Shown: piece by piece, positions 1 through 5,897 of the stretch | How positions within the stretch are numbered: position 1 is the first letter of the stretch | Layout of the letters: each line of letters begins with the position of its first letter | Source: Candidatus Rifleibacteriota bacterium | GTDB lineage: Bacteria; Riflebacteria; Ozemobacteria; Ozemobacterales; Ozemobacteraceae | Length of the DNA: 8,776 nucleotides | Assembly: GCA_017526725.1 (NCBI GenBank) | Contig: JAFXRA010000045.1 | Location: forward strand, 1 to 8,776 | Reading direction: 5' to 3' | Notes under the pieces: model-generated | Seen by the model: the letters and a program-made list of their open reading frames with translations, nothing else | The model's database searches: none | Told to the model about the DNA's origin: nothing | Program-made: the position numbers and the translations under genes

Positions 1-190
1 GAGTAACAAATAAGTTAGATGCTTGAGGACTTGGCGGAACCACTTGCTGATTTATCTGAACTGTGCCACCTGCGATTGCATTAGTTTGTGCAACAGTGTT
101 ATTAGTAATTGTATTCGGAAGTGGCTTTCCACATTTTACGCAGAATGCGGCACCATCGACAGTTGGAGCACCACAATTAGGGCAGAACAT
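1..190 (-). CDS. Zinc-ribbon domain protein, N-terminal part (cut by window edge)
   Basis: Reading leftwards from ATG at 188-190, 63 codons stay open to the window edge. The product begins with a compact zinc ribbon: C3-P-N-C6, then C17-V-K-C20, each pair followed by a glycine (MFCPNCGAP ... FCVKCGKP). This is the CPxCG...CxxCG pattern of the small zinc-ribbon domains found at the N-terminus of many bacterial membrane or regulatory proteins. After residue 25 the chain becomes a polar Asn/Thr/Gln/Pro linker, so the functional domain lies outside the window and cannot be named. The start is supported by GGAGAG at 195-200, four bases before the ATG. The four cysteines are seen; zinc binding is inferred from the family. 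Its neighbour on the same strand ends about 310 bases upstream, across repeat-rich DNA, so it is probably transcribed separately. Confidence 0.75.
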   Translation of the reverse strand, partial: MFCPNCGAPTVDGAAFCVKCGKPLPNTITNNTVAQTNAIAGGTVQINQQVVPPSPQASNLFVT

Positions 191-225
191 CAATCTCTCC
201 TACATTTAATCTTTTATTATTAAAC

Positions 226-254
226 ATACTAACCTATTTTATATATAAAAACAA
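226..254 (-). promoter_or_regulatory. Weak candidate promoter for the zinc-ribbon gene
   Basis: On the minus strand, TTGTTT (249-254) and TAGTAT (226-231) are 17 bases apart and lie upstream of the GGAGAG ribosome site at 195-200. Both boxes are imperfect, and the surrounding DNA is nearly pure A/T, so chance matches are likely. The -35 box would overlap the T-tract of the proposed terminator. Confidence 0.25.
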
Positions 255-275
255 CCATGCCAAGCAAAGCTTGGC
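247..275 (-). terminator. Probable intrinsic terminator hairpin
   Basis: A perfect 7-bp stem, GCCAAGC (259-265) and GCTTGGC (269-275), closes a 3-base loop. On the minus strand it is followed after four bases by TTGTTTTT (247-254). The position fits termination of transcripts coming leftwards from the GLUG gene and through the palindromic repeat, before the zinc-ribbon gene starts. The gap between stem and T-tract, and the G within the tract, make it less than ideal. Confidence 0.4.
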
Positions 276-291
276 GCTCTCATATTTCTAA

Positions 292-424
292 AAGACCCCC
301 TCAGTCTCGCTATCGCTCGCCAGCTCCCCCAGCAATTTTTTCAAAATTTTGGGGGCGCTTCTTGAAGAACTGCCCCCACGTAGGTGGGGGAAGTGGCTGC
401 CGTAAGGCAGACGAAAGGGGTCTT
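292..424. repeat. GC-rich nested palindrome with imperfect terminal inverted repeats (REP/MITE-like)
   Basis: The ends are AAGACCCC (292-299) and GGGGTCTT (417-424). Comparing 292-332 with the reverse complement of 384-424 without gaps gives 28 identities in 41 positions, so the whole unit is one imperfect palindrome. Smaller hairpins lie inside. The first pairs CCCCC (326-330) with GGGGG (351-355), continuing inwards as AATTTT/AAAATT. The second pairs CCCCCAC (373-379) with GTGGGGG (384-390) around GTAG. The third pairs CTGCC (397-401) with GGCAG (406-410) around a GTAA tetraloop. G+C is about 56 percent by my count, clearly above the A/T-rich flanks. An 8-base direct repeat TCTAAAAG (287-294 and 427-434) flanks it and might be a target duplication. 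It has no coding capacity of its own. It resembles dispersed folded repeats of many bacterial genomes, but copy number cannot be judged from one window. Confidence 0.7.
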
Positions 425-433
425 ACTCTAAAA

Positions 434-499
434 GCTCTAAGCTCTATTGCTCTGTTGCTCTGCTGCTCTGCTGCTCTATGCTCTAAGCTCTGTTGCTCT
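434..499. repeat. Degenerate GCTCT tandem repeat, 7-8 base period
   Basis: Nine copies of GCTCT start at 434, 441, 449, 457, 465, 473, 480, 487 and 495. They are separated by two or three variable bases, giving steps of 7 or 8. On the minus strand the unit reads AGAGC plus 2-3 bases. A variant ACTCT at 425-429 may be a decayed tenth unit. The array fills the space between the palindromic element and the stop codon of the GLUG gene (502-504). Related GCTCA units at 507-511 and 513-517 lie inside that gene and encode its last Glu-Leu pairs. I see no protein or known RNA in it. Confidence 0.75.
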
Positions 500-501
500 T
501 A

Positions 502-3369
502 TCAAGGCTCAAGCTCAAGTTCTTCAGGAACAACAACCTTTGGATGAGTCTGGAAAGGCTTTAATTCAACAGGTTTATACTCTTTTGTGTCAAGAGGAGC
601 CTTATTTTTCGGTTCAACCTTAGTTTCAGAAGGTTTTACTTCTGGAACATCAACTTTGGCAGGTTGTTCAGAAGGTTTTACTTCTGGAACATCAGCTTTG
701 ACTGGTTGTTCAGCAGATTTTACCTCTTGAGCTTCTACTTTGACTGGTTGTTCTGCAGGTTTTACTTCTGGAACATCTGCTTTGGCGGGTTGTTCAACAG
801 CTTTGACTTCTGCTGGTTTAACTTCAGCAGGTTTTTGTTCTACAGGCTTAGACTCTACTGATTTTGATTCAGGAACACTTTCTTTAACAGCCGGTTTTTC
901 TTCTTTTGAAGTTTCAACTTTTGGTTGGTTATTTGAAGTTGAATTGTTTGAAACCTTAGAAGCCATCTTTAACTTAGGATAAGAACCTGCTTTTATTTCC
1001 CATACTTCCGGATTCCAGGAAGAATTAAGCTTTATATCTGAAGCAGAAGCAAAATACTGGAGATTTGAGAAACAGTCTTTATAATCAGGTTCTTCACCTA
1101 TACAGCCATTAGTATTATTTTTCTTATTTATTTTACTTTTGTATTTTAATTTAGTATCTGAAGTAACAAAACAATCTTTTACTACAGTATTTTCTTTTGA
1201 ATTCTTAGGTGGGAAAAACCGACCCACAATTCCCCCCACATGAGTATTGTATTCGCCTGTTGTGAACTGACCTATTGCGTAACAGTTATGAATATATGCT
1301 CTATCATTATTACCGACTATACCACCGCAGCGTTCTTTCCCTTCTGCATTAGCATCGTTATAACAGTCTGTCAGATAATTATACATTCTTAAATCACAGG
1401 CAATACCGCCACATTCTATACATTTTATTTCTGCTGAAGTTTTTAATTCTCCGTGATTTTCACATCTAGTTACCGAAGTCACACCCCAATTTGTATTTCT
1501 GTCTAATACCCCTATTGCATATGCAATACCACCGGTAAACTTTCCTAAAATACTTCCATAGTTAATACAGTCTGATAATGAAGCATTTTCAGTTATCTGG
1601 CAAACTATACCGCCTGCACTGCCTTGGGTAGATGTTACTTCAGCTTTGGAAACAAAATCAGAGTATAAATCCTGTTTGTCTTCTTTGTTGTTATTACCGT
1701 ATATTATGCCAAAAACACCGCCAACAATGTTTTCACCTGTCACTTTACCTTCAACAGAAAGGCCCTTTGCACTACAATAATCATTTATACTGCCGGCTAC
1801 ACCACCACAAATCTTTTTGGCAGTAAGATTAACATCAGTAAATATATTAGTAAGTTTACAATTTTTTTCTATTTTGCCGAAAGCACCGCCGACATATTCT
1901 TCACCTTTTACTGAAGCATTTTTTATATTTATATTGTCTGCAGTTATTTTTTCGCCTTTACCTAAAATACCACCTACAAACTTTTTGCCATTAATATTAT
2001 CAGAATTAACGGTGAATTCCGTGAAAGTTACATTTTTGGCATCGCCAATCAAACCACCTAATGATTCTTTCCCATTAACCTTTGTATTAACAATAATATT
2101 GGTAAAAGTAGCATTGATAGCTTCACCAGCTAATGCACCTGCTATATTGTTTTCTCCGATATCAATTTCACAATTAATAGCAAGATTCTTGATTTCAGCA
2201 TTTCTTACCCTGTGGAACAATCCATGAAAATCATTATATGGACATTTTGGAACAGTCGTAAGCTCTTTATCTGATGTGACAATTTTCAAGCCTGTAATAC
2301 TTTTTCCATTTCCATCATAGTGGCCAACAAAGGGTTTTTCATAATAATAAAGCAGCAGATTTTCTTGAGGCTTTCCCCATAATTCATTATTTAAAATACT
2401 TATATCTGCTTCCTGCTTAAAATAATAGCCGCCGTCTATATATTGATAATCTGTATTTAAAGCAATCAAATCATTAAGATCTTTTATAAGGAATGGGCTA
2501 TCGCTGGTTCCTTTGGCTTCCCAAGGTATTTTCTTTTCATTTTTATTGTTTTGCTCAAACCAGGATTTTTCATCAATTTTTTCTGTATTATAAGTCTTTG
2601 TAGTTCCATCTTTAAACGTTAAAGAATTAACAACAGCATAAATATAATATTTAATAGATTCTGGAGTAGCCGATTGGTCTATTTTATTGCCATCTTCGTC
2701 AACATTATCACAAGGAAAATACATTGAATTATCACTTAAATATCTATTATCCAAATAAATGATGTTCTGACCATAAGGTTTTAAAACCATAGGAATATCG
2801 TGTAAATGTGCGAGGTTGTCGCATTTTGCTTCAAAACCATTTTTATAATCAACTTCATTTTTTTCATAAGGACCGACAGTTGATTCAGGAATATCTTTTC
2901 TCGATACATAGTCACCATAAGCAGAGTTTGTCGGATACTCATATTTTATTAATTTACCTTGAAAAGTAGTTTTTGAATTAGAAACTTTTGTAGGAATAAA
3001 CTTTGCCCCATAAACTTTGCTCTCAGAAGCAGGCCATAATTGCAAATCACAAGATAAAGAAATTTTAAAATCAATTTCATTGTATTCTCTTCTTTTTTCG
3101 TTATGCCAATTAGAAGAACCAGAAAAATCTATAGCAAAACTGTTAGCTGTATCAGGATTTAAAACCATAGGTTTATAACAATGTTTAAAGTAATAACAGC
3201 CGTTTTTATAAACCTCAACACCTAATATAGTTATATCAGCTTTTGTAATCTGAGAACTTATTATATTATCAGTTATATCATTAAAGCCTTCAAGTTTAAA
3301 CCTATCTTCAGCAAAACAAATAGGTGAAATACCCAATAAAAAGATTAATCCAAATACTAACTTTTTCAT
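502..3369 (-). CDS. Secreted GLUG-motif beta-helix-type surface protein with repeat-rich tail
   Basis: A 955-residue protein with a Sec signal peptide (positive start MKK, hydrophobic core, predicted cut after CFA at residue 20). Residues 21-285 are an unrecognised N-terminal region. Residues 287-800 form a GLUG-type domain. It opens with GTSDSPFLIKDLNDLIALN, the usual lead-in, passes FVGHYDGNGKSITGL, then carries glycine motifs such as GGLIG, GGILG and GGIVG, and closes with a WEIKAGSYPKL-type end. Seven of these motifs are spaced exactly 28 residues apart (glycines 383 to 551), which suggests regular coils of a parallel beta-helix. The mature chain has 22 cysteines by my count. Residues from about 806 to 955 are a Pro/Glu/Lys/Val tail with 14-residue repeats. 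No LPXTG motif, outer-membrane barrel or type IX sorting domain is visible, so anchoring is unknown. GGAG lies five bases before the ATG. A role as adhesin or other surface protein is inferred from the family, whose ligands are mostly unknown. Confidence 0.85.
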   Translation of the reverse strand: MKKLVFGLIFLLGISPICFAEDRFKLEGFNDITDNIISSQITKADITILGVEVYKNGCYYFKHCYKPMVLNPDTANSFAIDFSGSSNWHNEKRREYNEIDFKISLSCDLQLWPASESKVYGAKFIPTKVSNSKTTFQGKLIKYEYPTNSAYGDYVSRKDIPESTVGPYEKNEVDYKNGFEAKCDNLAHLHDIPMVLKPYGQNIIYLDNRYLSDNSMYFPCDNVDEDGNKIDQSATPESIKYYIYAVVNSLTFKDGTTKTYNTEKIDEKSWFEQNNKNEKKIPWEAKGTSDSPFLIKDLNDLIALNTDYQYIDGGYYFKQEADISILNNELWGKPQENLLLYYYEKPFVGHYDGNGKSITGLKIVTSDKELTTVPKCPYNDFHGLFHRVRNAEIKNLAINCEIDIGENNIAGALAGEAINATFTNIIVNTKVNGKESLGGLIGDAKNVTFTEFTVNSDNINGKKFVGGILGKGEKITADNINIKNASVKGEEYVGGAFGKIEKNCKLTNIFTDVNLTAKKICGGVAGSINDYCSAKGLSVEGKVTGENIVGGVFGIIYGNNNKEDKQDLYSDFVSKAEVTSTQGSAGGIVCQITENASLSDCINYGSILGKFTGGIAYAIGVLDRNTNWGVTSVTRCENHGELKTSAEIKCIECGGIACDLRMYNYLTDCYNDANAEGKERCGGIVGNNDRAYIHNCYAIGQFTTGEYNTHVGGIVGRFFPPKNSKENTVVKDCFVTSDTKLKYKSKINKKNNTNGCIGEEPDYKDCFSNLQYFASASDIKLNSSWNPEVWEIKAGSYPKLKMASKVSNNSTSNNQPKVETSKEEKPAVKESVPESKSVESKPVEQKPAEVKPAEVKAVEQPAKADVPEVKPAEQPVKVEAQEVKSAEQPVKADVPEVKPSEQPAKVDVPEVKPSETKVEPKNKAPLDTKEYKPVELKPFQTHPKVVVPEELELEP
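619..780 (-). repeat. Coding 42-bp tandem repeat (14-residue units) in the GLUG protein tail
   Basis: Residues 864-917 consist of ADVPEVKPAEQPVK, VEAQEVKSAEQPVK, ADVPEVKPSEQPAK and the shortened VDVPEVKPSETK. The preceding residues (846-863) hold related KPAEV and KAVEQPAK pieces, so the array decays outward. The DNA is repetitive as well, for example 'ttttacttctggaacatc' recurs, which suggests recent duplication and possible length variation. The Pro/Lys/Glu composition resembles extended spacers that cross the cell wall or periplasm; that role is inferred. Confidence 0.85.
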
Positions 3370-3434
3370 TATTTCTCCAATCTTTTAAATATATACAGAA
3401 AAGCGTAAAATATAGATATTCTTAGTTAATAAAG

Positions 3435-3638
3435 TTATTTGTCATTTTTCAAATCATCTTCGTCAATAGTCACACCTAGTTTTTCATTAGTTTCCCTTAT
3501 TGTTTTATTTATATAATCCAAATCTTTTTCCGTTTCATCTTTTATTTTATTTACCTTTCTTATCATTAGAAAAATAAAACCAAGACCGATTAATAACATT
3601 AAAATTTGAATAATTAGCACTAAAAGATCTGTATTCAT
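3435..3638 (-). CDS. Small single-pass membrane protein (67 residues), function unknown
   Basis: The product has one strong transmembrane segment (about residues 4-26, Leu/Ile/Phe-rich), then RKVNK and a charged, probably helical tail of about 40 residues ending in acidic EDDLKNDK. This layout is common for small membrane proteins with a cytoplasmic coiled-coil-like tail, but I do not recognise the family. The start is supported by GGGAGAG at 3649-3655, ten bases before the ATG, a rather long spacing, and by a TATAAT box further upstream. It lies 65 bases ahead of the GLUG gene on the same strand, so the two may share a transcript. Its composition is like that of its neighbours. Confidence 0.6.
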   Translation of the reverse strand: MNTDLLVLIIQILMLLIGLGFIFLMIRKVNKIKDETEKDLDYINKTIRETNEKLGVTIDEDDLKNDK

Positions 3639-3673
3639 ATACTATTTGCTCTCCCAAAATATTACAATAAATC

Positions 3674-3679
3674 ATTATA
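3674..3679 (-). promoter_or_regulatory. Candidate -10 box (TATAAT) for the 67-residue membrane protein gene
   Basis: A perfect TATAAT on the minus strand lies 35 bases before the start codon, ahead of the ribosome site. At 17-base spacing the -35 position reads TTTCTT, a weak match. The transcript would have a leader of roughly 28 bases and might continue into the GLUG gene. Confidence 0.45.
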
Positions 3680-3746
3680 TATTTATTAGAAATAGAAAGA
3701 AATAAAATATTTTACATTTTTCAATGTTTTATATTTGAATTTGATG

Positions 3747-3752
3747 TATAAT
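3747..3752 (+). promoter_or_regulatory. Candidate -10 box (TATAAT) for the 86-residue membrane protein gene
   Basis: A perfect TATAAT is followed 22 bases later by GAGG (3775-3778) and the ATG at 3785. No convincing -35 box lies at 16-18 bases. The predicted leader is roughly 26 bases. It faces away from the TATAAT at 3674-3679, so the intergenic region drives two divergent small genes. Confidence 0.5.
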
Positions 3753-3784
3753 AAAAGACTAGAGATATTTATTCGAGGCAAAAA

Positions 3785-4045
3785 ATGTTAAATACATTTT
3801 TGTTCTTTTTTGTTACAGTATTACCAAAAATCTTACTTAGTCTATTAATTGGTTTTGGTATGCTCTTTTTAAGTATGGATGTTTTTATTCTTACTTGCCC
3901 AGAAAGAGCATTAGACTTAGTTTTTATTTTCATAGACCTGATAGTTTTTATCTCCACTTTTGGCTCTTGCAGTTCTCTTGAAGAACTTAACGAAAGAGAA
4001 AAAAAAGAAGGCCGTGATGAAATCGACCCCTTTGATTTTTTATAA
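3785..4045 (+). CDS. Small two-pass membrane protein (86 residues), function unknown
   Basis: Very hydrophobic through residue 60, with two likely membrane segments (about 14-37 and 43-60) separated by CPERALD. A charged C-terminal tail follows (EELNEREKKEGRDEIDPFDFL region), probably cytoplasmic. No family is recognised. GAGG at 3775-3778, six bases before the ATG, and the upstream TATAAT support the start. It is the only plus-strand gene in the left three quarters of the window, and it converges on uvrC across a 52-base gap with no strong terminator. A reading frame on the opposite strand (3769-3957) is treated as its shadow, because that one lacks a ribosome site and this one has a full expression setup. 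Confidence 0.6.
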   Translation: MLNTFLFFFVTVLPKILLSLLIGFGMLFLSMDVFILTCPERALDLVFIFIDLIVFISTFGSCSSLEELNEREKKEGRDEIDPFDFL

Positions 4046-4097
4046 TACTGTATTAAGCAATTTTATAAGACTTAATAAGATATAAATAATAGAAATT

Positions 4098-5897
4098 TTA
4101 CACTGAATTAATTATCAATTCTGCCGTTTTTAATGGAATATGACAACGTTCAACTATTTCTTCAGCAGTTGCTTTGACTACTTTTTCTATAGAACCAAAT
4201 TCTAAAATAAGTTTCTTTAAGATAACTGGCCCTACCCCTGGCAAATTCAGTAAAGAAGAACGTAATGTTCTCTGGGTATGGGTTTTACTTTGGAAGGTAT
4301 GGCAGAATCTATGAGCTTCATTTCTAAGCTTAATTATAACCCTCATACCAGGGCTGGAAAAAGGAAGTTTTATTTCGCGACCGTCTGTCTGAACTAGTAA
4401 TTCTTCTTTCTTGGCAAGCCCCATTATCTGCTGATCATGAATTCCCAATAATTCTAATTCATGCATAGCAGAATGAAGCTGAGTAATACCACCGTCTACA
4501 ATGAACAAGTCAGGTAAGGGTCTTTGTTCTGCTAAAAGTCTAGAAAAACGTCTTCTTACAATTTCACCAATTGAAGCAGGGTCATCGCCACCCATAGCTT
4601 CTTTAATATGGAACAGTCGATATTCGCTTTTCTTAGGTTTGCCGTTTTCGCAGACAACAACAGATGCAACAGGGTCTACACCTTGAATATGAGCAATGTC
4701 GGTACACTCAATATGAATTGGTGGCTTCTTTAAACCAAGTCTTGTCTGTAAATCTATTACAGAATCATCAATACGCTCTTTGCCTTGTGTTTCACTGTTT
4801 CTTAAAAACTCTCTTGCGTTATTATTAGCCATTTCCAGCAAAGTCAAAAACTGTCCTTTCTGGGGAACATGAAAAGAAACTTTGCGGTCAGCTTTGGCTG
4901 AAAGCATTTCCAACAATGAATCATCACCATCAGGCATCAAAGATGAATATAAAAAAGCAGGAATCAAATCAATATCGTAATGACGGTTTATTACTTCTGT
5001 TAAGGCTTCTGCCAATGACATGTCATCATATCGCTCAAAATCAATTATTCTGTTGCCAAGCAACTTGCCGCCTCTGATAGAAAAAACAGAGAAAATCACT
5101 CTCAATCCGGCTTCTGCTATTCCCCAGAAATCAATATCTATTGGTTTTAGAAACTCTACTTTCTGACTTTCAAAGAACTTTCTTAGAGCAGTCAAAGTAT
5201 CTCTGAGTTCTGCCGCCTCTTCAAAAAGAAACTTGGCAGAAAGCTCTTTAAGCTGCTTTTCTAAGCCTGTAAAATCAGGAGGAACTTTGCCAGAAAGAAC
5301 ATCAACAGTTTTATTTACAGAAACAGCATATTCTTCTGGTGAAATATTGCCCTGACAAACACCCTGACACAGACCGAGATGATAATTTAAACAGGGTCTT
5401 TTCTTTTTTCCATCGTTACCCACAGCTTTTTTTGAGGTACAAAGCCTGAAAGTTCTAGACAGCATATCTATAATTCTAGATAAATCATAACCGCTTGGGA
5501 AAGGTCCATAATAAAGGTTTCCATCACGATAAGCAACTTTTCTTACTTTTTCAAGTCGTGGGAACCGGTCTTTCATCGTAACTTTAATATATGGATATGT
5601 TTTATTGTCTTTTAAAAGTATGTTATAATGTGGGTTATGCTTCTTTATTAAATTATTTTCTAAAATTAAAGCTTCAACTTCTGTATTTGTAATTATGTAT
5701 TCAAAATCATCTATTGCTGCGACAAGAGCATTCGTTTTATTAGAGTCATGATGTCGATTGAAATAAGAATTAACCCTTTTCTTCAAACATCTTGATTTAC
5801 CAACATAAATAACTGTTCCGACAGAGTTTTTCATTAGATAAACCCCAGGATTCATCGGAAGCAAAGCTAATTTTTTTTCTATTTTTTCACTTGTCAT
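4098..5897 (-). CDS. uvrC: UvrC, excinuclease ABC subunit C
   Basis: A 599-residue nuclease subunit of UvrABC. It joins the UvrB-DNA complex and cuts on both sides of a lesion in nucleotide excision repair. The GIY-YIG domain (about 15-95) has GVY 18-20, YVG 31-33, R41 and E80, matching the Tyr, Arg and Glu catalytic set of Thermotoga UvrC. Cysteines 153, 169, 177 and 181 match the iron-sulfur cluster ligands described for E. coli UvrC. The UVR motif that contacts UvrB lies at about 210-245. The RNase H-like 5' nuclease shows D400 (CTDIAH), the DD pair 438-439, D468 (VDGG) and H529 (EAHRF). Helix-hairpin-helix motifs follow at about 550-585. Length is typical and no key residue is missing. 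The start overlaps the upstream stop as ATGA (5894-5897), and I see no Shine-Dalgarno site before it, so translation is probably coupled to the preceding gene. Confidence 0.98.
   Translation of the reverse strand: MTSEKIEKKLALLPMNPGVYLMKNSVGTVIYVGKSRCLKKRVNSYFNRHHDSNKTNALVAAIDDFEYIITNTEVEALILENNLIKKHNPHYNILLKDNKTYPYIKVTMKDRFPRLEKVRKVAYRDGNLYYGPFPSGYDLSRIIDMLSRTFRLCTSKKAVGNDGKKKRPCLNYHLGLCQGVCQGNISPEEYAVSVNKTVDVLSGKVPPDFTGLEKQLKELSAKFLFEEAAELRDTLTALRKFFESQKVEFLKPIDIDFWGIAEAGLRVIFSVFSIRGGKLLGNRIIDFERYDDMSLAEALTEVINRHYDIDLIPAFLYSSLMPDGDDSLLEMLSAKADRKVSFHVPQKGQFLTLLEMANNNAREFLRNSETQGKERIDDSVIDLQTRLGLKKPPIHIECTDIAHIQGVDPVASVVVCENGKPKKSEYRLFHIKEAMGGDDPASIGEIVRRRFSRLLAEQRPLPDLFIVDGGITQLHSAMHELELLGIHDQQIMGLAKKEELLVQTDGREIKLPFSSPGMRVIIKLRNEAHRFCHTFQSKTHTQRTLRSSLLNLPGVGPVILKKLILEFGSIEKVVKATAEEIVERCHIPLKTAELIINSV

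Noticed and set aside
292..424. CRISPR array, riboswitch or tRNA-like RNA gene in the GC-rich region
   Set aside because: There are no regularly spaced direct repeats, no tRNA cloverleaf and no riboswitch core that I can recognise. The symmetry is that of a palindromic dispersed repeat.
257..547. Plus-strand open frame of 96 codons over the repeat region
   Set aside because: It runs through the palindromic element and the GCTCT array. The Ser/Leu/Cys-rich product simply reflects repeat DNA, and no ribosome site is present.
664..982. Plus-strand open frames opposite the GLUG protein tail
   Set aside because: The Phe/Trp/Tyr-rich and Thr/Ser/Gly-rich products are antisense readings of the 42-bp coding repeats.
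1817..2227. Plus-strand open frame of 136 codons opposite the GLUG domain
   Set aside because: It is the antisense of a well-supported secreted protein with signal peptide and motifs. It has no promoter or ribosome site.
4051..4077. Possible bidirectional terminator between the 86-residue gene and uvrC (TATTAAG/CTTAATA stem)
   Set aside because: The stem is A/T-only apart from one pair, the loop is 13 bases, and no T-tract follows on either strand.
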